Shown piece after piece: positions 46,474 to 56,612 of a DNA stretch of 64,000 bases. The DNA is from Micrasema longulum (lineage: Eukaryota; Arthropoda; Insecta; Trichoptera; Brachycentridae): the NCBI GenBank assembly GCA_022494885.1, contig JAGVSM010000263.1, positions 1 through 64,000 on the forward strand. The letters run 5' to 3'. Positions within the stretch are counted from its first letter, which is position 1. Each line of letters begins with the position of its first letter. A program made the position numbers and the translations under genes. The notes below the pieces were generated by a model. That model saw nothing but the letters and a program-made list of their open reading frames with translations. It did no database searches and was not told where the DNA came from.

Positions 46474-46800
46474 ATTAATAGTAAAGATCAGGTCAGCAAA
46501 TTAAAAAAAAACGGAATATATGAATTAACATGTACTTGTCCTGGTTCATTTATCGGACAAAGCGGGAGGCAAATTAAATATAGTCTGAAAGAACATTTAG
46601 CTTCACATAGGTTTAATAACGATATTTTAAAATATGTATCACATTTAAATGAATTAAAACATAATTTTGACGAATCAAAAAACATAAAAATTTTACATGT
46701 AGGACATACAGGTCAAAAGTTAGAAATTTAAGAAATAAATAGGATAAAAAATAATAGCGATAGAATTTAAATAAATCAGCGGATAAAATTTAAAAAAACT
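46474..46800 (+). pseudogene. Penelope-like element GIY-YIG endonuclease relic
   Basis: In-frame translation from about 46474 reads KLKKNGIYELTCTCPGSFIG, QSGRQIKYSLKEHLASHRFN, then ILKYVSHLNELKHNFD, NIKILHVGHTGQKLEI, a stop, and EINRIKNNSDRI. This is the nuclease domain at the C-terminus of Penelope-like retroelements: GIY, then (Y/F)IGQ(T/S)GR with the catalytic Arg, KEH, AxHLxxxxHxF, KIL and LExxEI. The Y of YIG is F, a stop (TAA) breaks the last helix, and the upstream reverse transcriptase is absent. It has no Met start, so it is easily missed. R390 lies about 370 bp upstream. Confidence 0.82.
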
Positions 46801-46984
46801 CACCCTTATTAGCCCCCTTAGTTGGACCCTGTACATTGTAATACAACAATAAATGTTTTTCATAGAATAGAATCTTCTCTTAAAGTACACCGCCAAAACA
46901 TGTTTCAATAATTTGTCCCACTCAGTTCTATTGAAATATTGCGTATTGTATCTCTTTCAGCTTATTTTTAAATGTACCTACATT

Positions 46985-47125
46985 CAAGATAATATTTAGT
47001 ATGTTCAATTTGTAACCAAACAATCTGAGAAATGGCACTACCAAAAGTGACAAGGGCAAAATAATAGACTGGCTATTCGATCAGGAGTTTATATATTAAA
47101 AAAATAGAATATTTGTAAATATAGA
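46985..47125 (+). pseudogene. LINE C-terminal tip
   Basis: Reads MALPKVTRAKIIDWLFDQEF and IY before a stop, in shifting frames. It matches the tip of the 55.5-56.0 kb LINE (CNKSKIREWLLDQEFIYE). Confidence 0.5.
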
Positions 47126-47129
47126 TATA

Positions 47130-47350
47130 TATATAAAATAGAATTTATAACTATGTAATATTCTCATGGATGTTTATGTGTGTATATGTATGTTCATATG
47201 TATGTATGTATGTGTATATAAGTGTATATATGTATGTATGTATGGATTTGTATGTGTGCATGTTCGGGTATATATATGTATGGATATGGATGAGGATGTG
47301 ATATAGATATAAACTTAGATGTAGATTTAGATAAAGATATAGATATGGTT
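47130..47350. repeat. Degenerate (TATG)n/(GATA)n microsatellite
   Basis: TATGTATGTATGTATG-type repeats near 47170-47280 grade into AGATATAGATATGG near 47330. Confidence 0.85.
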
Positions 47351-47550
47351 ATGTTAATAAATAATGTTTTTAATAAAATGCTTTGTGCCTATTAAATATG
47401 TATATACTTCTGTTTTAAATTTTGGTACTCCGGTTCTGTATTTATTTATTTTTTAAAAATAATAAATAACACAATAAACAATATTTTCTTTAGTCTACTC
47501 CTGTCTAATTTTAAGCGTATCGATCTCAAATTACAAATTCAAATTGAACA

Positions 47551-48212
47551 TCGTCACGAATCTTGACTCCACAATTATTAAGGCCAAACATGTCGTATTT
47601 TTTGGGGACATATTTTATAATAATTTATTTTTTATGAATTTAACTTATATATTTTATTTATTTATTTAACAATTGTAGTCTGCATTATTTTAAAAGCTGT
47701 TTAACCCATCACGTAATGCAGACTGTAAACATAAGTTAGAAATTAATGAAAAGAAAGCAGATTGCTGAACTGCCAATATGCACAGTAAAATAGATCCATA
47801 TTATCCGAAAAAACCGTATTCAGCAATCGAATTGCCCTATTAATGGGTGAACTCTGACTTGCGTTTGTACGGTTTCTGGGTGTGTAAATCATTGCATGAA
47901 ATCTCACCCTAGTATAATTATTGGGAACATAAAAATGGATCCTTTCAGTACATTTGGATTATATATACTTCCAGAAATCAGCTTATAGAAATGTTATCTA
48001 AAAAAAATTTGACGACGAGATTTGAGAGTGTTTAATCCAGCATCCCTGCTAGATCATCTCTGATAAATACAATAATAAATAATAAATGTTTTACAAATTT
48101 TTTTTTTCCAAAATATCAATATTGATTTTGAAAATCAGTTTATTATTCTAAACTAATTTCATATATTTTTACCGGTATTCGTAGTATGTGATATTTCCAT
48201 ATCCCCCTTTTT
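47551..48212 (+). repeat. Dispersed repeat shared with 22.03-22.22 kb, interrupted
   Basis: The left part (GTCACGAATCTTGACTCCAC) and right part (ATATTGATTTTGAAAATCAG, GGTATTCGTAGTATGTGATA) are contiguous at 22.0 kb but separated here by a LINE tail (47690-48070), which implies an insertion. Confidence 0.6.
47690..48070 (-). pseudogene. LINE C-terminal tail inside another repeat
   Basis: The minus strand reads FHAMIYTPRNRTNASQSSPI and then NRAIRLLNTVFSDNMDLF, a typical LINE C-terminal block (RTNxxxxSPINRxxRLxN). Preceding frames are shifted. The 3' part runs to about 47660. Confidence 0.65.
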
Positions 48213-48235
48213 GAAATTGACTGAAATTAATTGCA

Positions 48236-48340
48236 ACACAGAGCAAAAACATTTTTAAGAAGGGAACGCGAAAGTCTAGGCAATTACAGGGCTAATGACC
48301 TGGCTGTTTACATACTGTGTAATATTTACCATTCTTAATA
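48236..48340 (+). repeat. R390 fragment
   Basis: TTTTAAGAAGGGAACGCGAA, AGTCTAGGCAATTACAGGGC and TACTGTGTAATATTTACCAT follow the unit with a deletion in the middle. Confidence 0.7.
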
Positions 48341-48394
48341 TATTGAGTTTTCTTACTGACATTTCTTGGTGGAACTGCATTATAATTTTATAAT

Positions 48395-48780
48395 ATATTT
48401 TATTTTATTTTATTTATTTCGAATACAAACAGATGTACAGGTAAAATTAATATTTAAAAAAAAACTAAATAAAATGTATACATAGTAAGGCCTGCCATCC
48501 AATTATATGTATTCACTAAATAATACTGTGATAAAACGACGACGTCTTGAAGTTTAAACTATATAAAAAATCAATATACTATATGTTAAAATAAGATAAA
48601 TATGGACAAAACAAGGAGATAGTGAAAAGGAAAAGAAGGAAATTGATAAGGAGTGGTAAAGGATGATTGAAGGAAAGTAAGAGTGGAAAATTGCATTTGA
48701 TTTAATGATTAAATGAATTATGAATGAAGAGCATGAATCCAGCCCATTAATTCTCTTCTGTACATATTGCATGGAGTGTT
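48395..48780 (-). repeat. LINE 3'-type end and dispersed repeat
   Basis: 48400-48480 has the TATTTTATTTTATTTATTTC start seen at minus-strand LINE 3' ends. 48590-48700 (GATAAGGAGTGGTAAAGGAT, GTGGAAAATTGCATTTGATT) matches 8130-8230. Confidence 0.45.
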
Positions 48781-48885
48781 AAATATATCAAGACTATTAA
48801 TTTTTTTGTTAAATGTTTCACATAACTACGTATATAGTTTTATTTTACTTTTATTTAGAAATATTTTAAATAAATTTTTTACCAT

Positions 48886-48930
48886 TGACCGGGTTTCGTC
48901 GTGACCGATATCGTCAGACTAGTGGGAAAC
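48886..48930 (-). repeat. Hammerhead-like motif
   Basis: The minus strand reads CTAGTCTGACGATATCGGTC and then ACGACGAAACCCGGTCAATG: CTGACGAT, a short hairpin, GAAACCCGGTC. Confidence 0.45.
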
Positions 48931-49049
48931 TAAACAAATTTCTATGTTATATACAAGTGCTAGCAGGGGTTGTAAATCATGATTTTATATAATAATGGAA
49001 ATAAAAGAATTTGAATTAAAATCATTTAAATATAAGGTAATAACAATTA

Positions 49050-49135
49050 TTTATTTATTTATTTATTAATGAAATCATACAGTTTTTATATAAAACAAGG
49101 TACAAAGGAACAATTAAAAAAAGTAAGACCAATTA
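49050..49135 (-). repeat. LINE 3'-type end
   Basis: TTATTTATTTATTTATTAAT followed by GAAATCATACAG: a reversed AATAAA-rich end. Confidence 0.35.
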
Positions 49136-49954
49136 CAGATTTCACACTAATGAATGCAGGAGGAGAGGGGAAAAATAATTTAATTCTAAAAAAGTAAAAA
49201 TGAAAATATTACATAAAAGTTCATAAAAAGGAGAAGACATTGTATAGCTACTCTACTTTCCTCCCTCTGTCTCTGCTTCTATGAACATTTCAATTTAATT
49301 GTAAAAAATCACAACCAACAATAAATTATTCGATGCAGGTAGTAGATGTAGGTAAGTATAAGAATACTGTAATACTATTTGAATGTATGTAATAAAAACT
49401 GGTGTAAAATATATAATTTTATGAAGTTTTAAAATGAAATTATGTAAATATATTGCTGAATACGGTTTCAATTAGGATTTAATTAATATTCTTTTTAATC
49501 AATAATCGATGTAATTAAATTCATTATGATGGAAAGAGGTCAAAGCGTTTTACTTTAAATGTCCTATTAACACCTGTAAAGTTCGCCTTTGGCTGTTTAA
49601 CGGACGAAAGGTTCCCTACAATAAACACGTTAAAAAGTTATCATAAACCTTCGGTCGGCTATGGTCGGAGTCAAGTTAATTTCGCGTACTATTATTGGGT
49701 GGAAAGGTGTTCGGATCATGGTTTGGGTGATAAACTGGAATGAGATTGTTTATGACAAAAGTTCATTTAATGTTCCCCGAGGAAATACAGGAATATGTAC
49801 AAGTAACGGGTATATAAGCCAATAGAGGAAAACCTTAGCCGGAGCAGTTAAAATAATCACGAGATTTCATTACGTTTATTCTGGTGTTACGACAATCAAG
49901 AACACTTACGTGCCTGTCGTACGTTTTAAATAGGTAACTTAATTAAAAAAACGG
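49136..49954. other. Unassigned
   Basis: No gene recognised. 49560-49900 is a little less AT-rich than its neighbours. Confidence 0.4.
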
Positions 49955-50145
49955 AATTAAAAAATATTTCATACGAGTAGATACTACAAATATCGGTTAT
50001 GAATGTGTGATTAATGTGTGAATGTGTGAATGTGAAAGTGTGAATGTGTGAATGTGAAAAAAAAATATTTCATACGAGTAGATACAACAAATATCGGTTA
50101 TGAATGTGTGATTAATGTGTTAATGTGTGAATGTGAAAGACTTAG
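49955..50145 (+). repeat. Tandem duplication of about 97 bp with TGTGAATG microrepeats
   Basis: AATATTTCATACGAGTAGAT, AC, ACAAATATCGGTTATGAATG and TGTGATTAATGTGT occur twice (from about 49963 and about 50063) with two or three differences. The end of each unit is (GAATGTGT)n-like and varies in number. Confidence 0.85.
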
Positions 50146-50159
50146 AAAAATTAATCGCG

Positions 50160-50475
50160 CTACTTGCCTGTTGGCAGATGAATGCTCAAAATGGTCTGGT
50201 TCGCGGGATGCATTATCCTTATTTACTTTGCCACTGAACCCTAATACAATGAATGCAATTACCTAACTTGTAATAAGTTCTGGCATCTTTATTGTTTTGA
50301 ACTTCTGTCGCTGCAATCAGGAACAGATCAGAACCTGCAGTCAGGAAAAAAGAGCACCTGACGTAGTTGCAAAGGCGGCCTCCGTGGTGTAGTGGTCAAG
50401 ACGCTTGATTCACGCACGGAAGGTTCCGGGTTCGATTCCCGGTGAGAACACATAAATTTAAAATGTGATTTTTCT
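50160..50475 (+). mobile_element. SINE-C (tRNA-derived head at 50374-50450) with an upstream repeat shared with 61.8 kb
   Basis: GCGGCCTCCGTGGTGTAGTG, GTCAAGACG (A box) and GGTTCCGGGTTCGATTCCCG (B box) form a well-kept tRNA-like head. It then leads into AGAACACATAAATTTAAAAT rather than an acceptor stem, so it is a SINE and not a tRNA gene. The upstream 50190-50350 (CACTGAACCCTAATACAATG, AATGCAATTACC, GATCAGAACCTGCAGTCAGG) recurs diverged at 61790-61945. Confidence 0.7.
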
Positions 50476-50553
50476 CAAGCCTGGGTGCTCTGTGATGTAA
50501 TTCACCACTGTAATTAGGCCTCCTGGCCTGTTGTGGTGCAAAAAAAAAAATGT

Positions 50554-50737
50554 AAAGGTTTTCACGGTCACATTTACCAATATGTTTCTTGGGTGATTTT
50601 TTGGGTGACTGTGTGTCACACAGTTTTCCCTGAAGATGGCTCCTGCAATGGTAGCCGAAACGTCGGATCAAATCCAACATACACGGTATCACCCAAAAAA
50701 GATAGATAATATTGATAACAGTGACCGTGAAAACCTT
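50554..50737 (+). repeat. Foldback with hammerhead-like core, well preserved
   Basis: Outer arms AAGGTTTTCACGGTCAC (50555-50571) and its exact reverse complement (50721-50737) enclose inner arms TTTTTTGGGTGA / TCACCCAAAAAA. The core is CTGAAGAT, a GGCT...AGCC hairpin, GAAAC, a GTCGGAT...ATCCAAC hairpin and ATA at 50630-50685. All three hammerhead stems can be drawn, with A instead of T in CTGATGA. Confidence 0.65.
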
Positions 50738-51099
50738 CGCACCTATTTGTACAACTAGATATTTGTTTTTTTTTTGTTTTTAATTTTTTTTTTTTTAAAG
50801 TATAATTATTTTGTTTCTTTGTATATTTTATTTTTGAAACCGTTAAGGACCTCTGAGATTTTATCTGGAGACAGTTAGTATTATTCCTAGGGCATTCAAT
50901 ATACATTGCAACAATACCAACAAATCAATGATTTATGATTTTTGCTATTTCAAATATACCGCTTTATCTTTATTTTTGTTATTTTTCTACTTAAGTATGT
51001 TAAGTATTAAAATCCCGAAGTTATAATAAAGAACATTTATAAAACAACTGTGAAATATGTATAGATATATTGATATTACGTTATTTCATAATTTTGTAA

Positions 51100-51180
51100 T
51101 AGAACACTTTATGTTAATTGTATTTATGTTTATAAAAGGCATTTGTGCCGTGTATATACTAATAAATAATAAAAAAATAA
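51100..51180 (+). repeat. LINE 3'-type end
   Basis: TAAAAGGCATTTGTGCCGTG, then AATAAATAATAAAAAAATAA. Confidence 0.45.
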
Positions 51181-52325
51181 AAAATATGACTGTAGATTTT
51201 AATAAATAAATAATTTTGAAAAATAATTATTACAATCATAACATCATCGTTTCTATACTCGTACCCAAAAGTACTTAGGGCACTGCATTGTAACTTGATC
51301 AACTATTACACAAATTTCCAAGTTTTGGAATAGAGCAATCTCTCAAACTGTTTTCATTGAAGAAACGTGGGACGGAGTCAGACTTTTCATGCATTTTCAA
51401 AATAAAAATGCTACAAGTAATGTCTCATATCTCAAGCCAAGTCACCAGAAGTCAAAATTTATTATTTATATTTTTTTATAAGGGAAACTTTTGTTTTTAT
51501 GCCCCTATATCCATAATGCGTTAATCAGTCAATTCTTTACACGACTTTTGAATTTGCTGAGATAAATCTTCCTGCTTTTCGAAGATTTCTTCTTTATTAA
51601 TACAGTACGGAATGAAAATGGTTGGGCGCAATAAATTGTTTACAATTATTTCAAAGCTCTGGCTTGTCTTTGCTACATAATTTTATGTATTTTTTTTCAG
51701 TTTCTTGTACATATATTCCTTCATATAACTGTTGTCATTGGCTTAAACCGTAAGCATCGAATTAAGAATAGTCCAGAAGGAGCGTAGAATCAAATTTGAA
51801 TACATCTGACTGTGTCCAAAAAAAGGATTTTCACGTGAGAGTAGCCATAGAGTCGAAAACACTCATCCAGAGTTCAGGTGATATTTTACAGACATAACTG
51901 TATTCTTCGTCTGCCTGGACACAGAGTGGGCATGAACAAGTAAATAAAATAATAAATTGGGCGTGTGGACGTACCGAAAATATTATTAATTAGGTATAAT
52001 TAATTGTTTTAAAAAATGTTTGGTAAAATATTAATGCGCTCCTGTAGCAGGTAAATTTTTTAATTACTTAGGTTTCATTACCCGTATGAACAACAAAGAT
52101 TTAATTATAATTAATATTTAAGGGTAGCAAGGAGCGTACTGCGTGGGTAATAATTATTCTTTGTCAAGTAAATAAAGTGAAAAGACAGGAAAATGATCGA
52201 AATGAAAACCTTAAACGTACAAATATTTTTAAATAAAGCTTATTAAGTTGTGAGTGAAAAAAAAATGGCGAAAGTTTTTTTATCTACGACAAAACTGCGT
52301 TTGCTTTTAAGTAACACATATTATT
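51181..52325. other. Mostly unassigned; short repeat at 51755-51825
   Basis: AATTAAGAATAGTCCAGAAG, GAGCGTAG and CTGTGTCCAAAAAA (51755-51825) recur at 54638-54692 with changes. Otherwise nothing is recognised. Confidence 0.45.
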
Positions 52326-52329
52326 TTGT

Positions 52330-52535
52330 TTGATCACAAGCTTTAAAAATGGAATATAACGTAGACTGAGGTGAGTGTTTGCGATGCCTTTTTCTGTTCG
52401 TGTTCAATCATAGAAATTAAACTGTCAAAGCTGCTCGCGATATTTGCAAAGTGTACGGTAAAGATGCTTTGCATTGTTGAGTAATTTATTCCAAAATAAT
52501 AAAGAAAAATACATTATCGATTATTTTATTATATA
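52330..52535 (+). pseudogene. Mariner transposase N-terminal relic (copy 3)
   Basis: 52440-52480 reads VKAARDICKVYGKDALHC before a stop, matching the copies at 27.2 and 27.5 kb, and the sequence after it (AGTAATTTATTCCAAAATAA) also matches. It starts at TTTAAAAATGGAATATAACG, as copy 1 does (TTTAAACTGGAATATCAAG), so the family is a defined short element. Confidence 0.65.
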
Positions 52536-52679
52536 TATTTTTTTATTATTATGTGAAAACAACCTATGTGAACACATAATTATTAAGTTGTAAGTAATAT
52601 CAAAAAGATGTTACGTACAAAAACAATTTGAAAAATATTTTTTGCTTTTAAATTCTGTCTAGTTTAAATTTGTTTAAGA

Positions 52680-52935
52680 ATTTTTGAGAAGGGAAATCTA
52701 AACATTTACAGGGATTTTGACCAGTGATTGGCGGGTTTAAGTGGTAACTTAACACACTGTGTAGCATTTACCATTTTGCCTGTGTTTAAACACCCACATT
52801 TCCTCAATTCATTAATCTGTTGACTTTTGTGAAGTAAAAGAGCTGAAACCTTTATCATGTGGGTGAGACTCACCCGGCTGAACCATTTTACCCACTAGGC
52901 AACGTCTGAAAACAATTTTTCAATCTTTATACTTC
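52680..52935 (+). repeat. R390 copy
   Basis: GAGAAGGGAAATCTAAACAT, GGCGGGTTTAAGTGGTAACT, CACACTGTGTAGCATTTACC, AAGAGCTGAAACCTTTATCA and ACTAGGCAACGTCTGAAAAC follow the unit from start to near its end. Confidence 0.8.
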
Positions 52936-53055
52936 TTGTACCACTTAGTTTAATGTCAAAAGCACTTTTCGCGTCTTTTTAAGTTGAACGGGAAGAGTTC
53001 GATTTATGTCGTGAATTTTATTTATTTAATAAAAACCTTTTTTTCCCTTTTTTTA

Positions 53056-53233
53056 TCGGTTTCGAGACGTTTCCGTCGCTTCATCAGGACACTAATCACA
53101 TTTACACGGAAATCCCGTTTCCACCACCACAATAGCTGCAAAAAATGCGAAACCAATGTGCTGATAGGACACATGGTTTTGAGTTTTATTAGCGTTCTGG
53201 TGAAGAGACGGATACGTCTTAAAACCGGTAGAC
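53056..53233. repeat. Inverted pair of hammerhead-like motifs
   Basis: Minus strand at 53056-53092: CCTGATGAAGCGACGGAAAC, GTCTCGAAACCG, the only copy with an exact CTGATGA. Plus strand at 53195-53233: CTGGTGAAGAGACGGATACG, TCTTAAAACCGGTAGAC. They point towards each other's 5' sides about 100 bp apart, as in the larger foldbacks. Confidence 0.55.
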
Positions 53234-53799
53234 ATTAAAAAAATGTTAATTATCATGAACAAATATTTACCATAAAGTTGATGCTATAAATATAAATAAT
53301 AAATATTGCAAAATTGAAGTATTCATAATTTAACGTGATTTTAGCAAGGTTCGATGTTTGACGAATAAAATTATATTGTATTTAACTCTTAAAAACGAAC
53401 AAAGCATTTTCCATTGAATTCAGTTTAACATTCTTGGTTTCCATGAAACTGAAAATTTTTCATGAATTTTCAGGAGTTTCAGGGGCTTCTATAAGGTAGG
53501 CTTTCTCGTATTCTTTACGTTTATATTTTTGTACGCAAGGGATGTGAAATGCATGAAAGCAACTTACACGACCTCCGTCTTAGTGACAGGCCGGATATGG
53601 AATAAATTACGTCAGATAATACTGTCAAGTCTTCCCTTATTTAAAAGTTCATCCCCTATCGTTTGGTTTTGGCCAGAGCTAATGTGCGTATATCCGATGT
53701 TTGTGTTCCGGAGTATGAAGAGCATAATTATGTATGATATATAACACAAACTCTGGAGGGGTGTTTTTGACTCGATGGCGAAAAGGTAAAAATCTCAAA

Positions 53800-54275
53800 A
53801 AAGGTCAGTCGTGTAGTGTTGTAGTTTTCGCATTCGCCTTTCCTTTGCACCTTTCTACTTCTTCTTCCTCTTGATTTAGGTCGTATGATGTTTGTGATGA
53901 TCCGTTTCCTAAGACGATGACGTCTAGCTGTTCTTTCATCTTTTCGACGGCTTTCCAGGTATTCTTAAACTGGTAAGTTTTCAGACTTAATAAATTTTCG
54001 ATAGTCATTTTTGCAAACCTAGTATCTTTCATGCGGTCAACATGGTTCCTCCAAAAGCGCCTTTCGCGTCTTTCCTACAACATAATATCTTCAATATCAC
54101 AGACAGACCTTATTGTCTCATTTCCGATTCGATCTCTAAGTGTTTTAGCTGTGATGGAGCGTAGGGTTCTCATTTCCGCTACTCTGAGGAGGCTTTTTTG
54201 TCTATCGATGTCAGCTCTCACTTCCATTCCATAAGTGACGATCAACAATACTCCTTTGGTACACTTGTACAATTT
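53800..54275 (-). pseudogene. LINE C-terminal fragment
   Basis: The minus strand reads TYGMEVRADIDRQKSLLRVA, EMRTLRSITAKTLRDRIGNE, TIRSVCDIEDIML, an in-frame TAG near 54075, then RRERRFWRNHVDRMKDTRFA. This matches the 'YGxExRxDxxxxxxLLRxxEMRxLRxIxGKTLxDRxRxxxIR' block of an insect LINE group. The C-terminal part becomes low-complexity Glu-rich. One stop codon in about 150 codons. Confidence 0.82.
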
Positions 54276-54524
54276 ATTTTGGACACTAAATATTTTTTTA
54301 AAAACCCCTTAAACGTCAAATGTATTTTGAATTATCATGTAATTGAAAATAATCGAATGTAAAATTGTATCGACAAATGCCAACAAATATTATGTTTTTT
54401 AGTATATTTTTAAGTATATTTCTTTGCTTAAGACAAAAAAAAAGTACAAAAATATGACCAAATACAAAGAAAATGACTTTTTGATTAATATCACCCGAGG
54501 TGAAGGAATTATTAGGGAATTTGG

Positions 54525-54605
54525 AAATGTAGACATTTATTTCACGACCTGTTTTTGGCTGGTTTAAATTATCACTTTAACCAGCCAAAGACAGGCTTTA
54601 AGAAA
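54525..54605. repeat. Palindromic R390 scrap
   Basis: GACCTGTTTTTGGCTGGTTT and AAACCAGCCAAAGACAGG-like arms lie back to back (54547-54598) with a loop of about 12 bases: two opposed copies of the R390 core only. Confidence 0.7.
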
Positions 54606-54637
54606 AGATTCTTGAAATAATGGTTATACTATAGAAT

Positions 54638-55126
54638 TAAGAATAATCCAGAAGGAGCGTAGTCTGCATTGAACTGTGTCCAAAAAATCTTCGATCGCCC
54701 CCCACTTTGCCCCACTTTTGCCGCGCGCATGCGTGAAGTCACCGCGTAATGTTGCCAGATGGCGAACAAGATTATCGTTACACAAATATTTTTGAAAAAG
54801 TAATTTGTTAATTTCTCTAAAATGTTATTGTAAACGCGGAAACATTAATTGACACAACAGAGGAGATAAGAAAAGGTTAATTTAATTAGAGTAATTGAAC
54901 TTTGCACTTAAAAAAATTAACAAATTTTCTTTTACATTAGGCGGATATTTTTGTCATGTTAAATAATATTTGATGCCATTGTATTTTTTAAAGATAATGC
55001 CGGTCAATTGTCCACCACGGCGTTGTTTAATCTGAAAGGTCAAAACTTCGTCAGTTTTCTCAATAGATAAGCAAATAAGCGTAAAAAAATGACTGCACTG
55101 GAAACACTTACGAATTGTCCATTTGC
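54638..55126. other. Short dispersed repeat, then unassigned
   Basis: 54638-54692 matches 51755-51825. A GC-rich patch (54700-54770; CCCCACTTTGCCCCACTTTT, GCCGCGCGCATGCG) follows, without a recognised gene. Confidence 0.45.
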
Positions 55127-55375
55127 CTTTCTTTGACAATCTAACAGATGGAAAAATAATTGAATTTTTAAGTAATGCATTTGCTACTTAGACATGCATT
55201 TGTTACTTACACGTGAAATGTGATCCCATCCTGTATCTTTAAGATCACATAAAAATATTCATTTCGTATTCTTTGACAATCTGACAGATGACAAAATAAT
55301 TAAATTCGCGAGTAAAATGATTTGTGAATTTGCTACCTGCACATGAAATTTGATCTCATCCTATTTTTTTTATCC
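55127..55375 (+). repeat. Tandem duplication of about 130 bp
   Basis: TTCTTTGACAATCTAACAGA, TG..AAAATAATT and the end ACACGTGAAATGTGATCCCA, TCCT recur as TTCTTTGACAATCTGACAGA ... ACATGAAATTTGATCTCATC, CT. Two diverged units, the first with an extra ATGCATTTG(C/T)TACTTA repeat. Confidence 0.75.
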
Positions 55376-55484
55376 CAGCACGATTTTTACACTTTGAAAC
55401 GACACAACACAACATAGTTTAATTCGAATCGGGAGTTGCGTACTGAGCGACGTCTACAAATGAACTAATGATCAAAACGTATAT

Positions 55485-55985
55485 TATTTATTTGTTTTAA
55501 TAGCATATTTATACATTTTTACAATTTAAAAGAAATTTCACTTGTTATATTTTAACTAAAACTAAAATCCCACCAAGCCACTTTTTGTAGCTTGTTGGTG
55601 AAGATTATATTTATACTGACTTAATAATATTATTTACATTTATAAAAACAATGAATAACATATAAAAATTAACAGCCGGAAAGATCAGAATAAACATGTT
55701 TATACAAATAATAATATATAAATTTATTTTTAAATACAAGAAAATATATGAAAAAATAAAATATTTACACCTAAGCTACTATTCATATATAAACTCTTGA
55801 TCGAGTAGCCACTCTCTTATTTTGCTCTTGTTACAATGTGAGTTAAATTTAAGTTCTTTTGGTAATAAATTAAAAATTCTAGGTACTAAATATTTGAGAG
55901 TTCTATTTCCATATTTATTACATACTTTTGGTACTACCAAGCCATCATTAGACGTGAAGCGTGAATTATGGTTATGTTAGAGAGG
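55485..55985 (-). pseudogene. LINE C-terminus and 3' end
   Basis: The minus strand reads NHNSRFTSNDGLVVPKVCNK, YGNRTLKYLVPRIFNLLPKE, LKFNSHCNKSKIREWLLDQE, FIYE and a stop near 55790. 'YGxRxLxYxxPRIFNxLPxEL...SKxRxWL' is a standard LINE ending and the frame is clean for 65 codons. The 3' region to 55485 contains CTTCACCAACAAGCTACAAA, AAGTGGCTTGGTGGG. Confidence 0.82.
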
Positions 55986-55989
55986 AAAC

Positions 55990-56570
55990 TTGAACTCCGT
56001 AAGAGTAGTTTACTCGCCTTCAGTTTGATGCACGCATGCGGTTTCTAGAATATTCTTAATTTTATGGGTCATACTTTGAGTAATCAATTAACTATGAAGA
56101 TTAAGTACAAAATGTTTTAACGAGAATGTGTGTTATGTGTTCGCATTTCGAATTTCTTCCACAGTCCTTGGCAAAAACGTAGTACCGAATATGTATCAAA
56201 GAATACCGAAACAGGATGATGTGAAATCTCGGGTTAATTGGTTGAGAACGGCCTTTATGGCGTGTTTCAAACAACATTGTTTTTCTTCGAAAGTTTGTTA
56301 ATCTGACCCCCCTTATCACTGTCTGAAGCAGGGAACTCAAATTGGGGTTGAATCGGAACATTATGTAACTTCGGGTGTTAACTTCTCCCAATAACTTCAA
56401 CAGTAACATTCCATTATTTTATGTATTGTTACCCCATAAGAAGGGAGTCTGCGCAGCCTTTTTTTAAAAACATTTATTTTTAAAAATATTTGTGCATGAC
56501 CGCTTGCTGATTGAGACGTACCCGTCACTAACATGCAACGCACTGCATGGGTATTTGTTTCTTAGTGTAA
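55990..56570. other. Unassigned, with a 102-codon open frame
   Basis: A minus-strand frame (56101-56409) has no motif I recognise; it could be a diverged LINE tail or chance. Confidence 0.35.
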
Positions 56571-56573
56571 TAA

Positions 56574-56612
56574 CTGTCCTGAAAAAGAGACAGGTAGGTC
56601 TTGAAATCAAAC
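56574..56612 (+). repeat. Hammerhead-like motif
   Basis: GTCCTGAAAAAGAGACAGGT, AGGTCTTGAAATC: CTGAAAAA, an AGAC/GTCT hairpin and GAAA. Confidence 0.4.

Noticed and set aside
47170..47280. A CRISPR-like or minisatellite array
   Set aside because: Simple TATG microsatellite without spacers.
50374..50450. A functional tRNA gene
   Set aside because: A and B boxes are good, but there is no matching acceptor stem and the sequence leads into a repeat body, so it is a SINE head.
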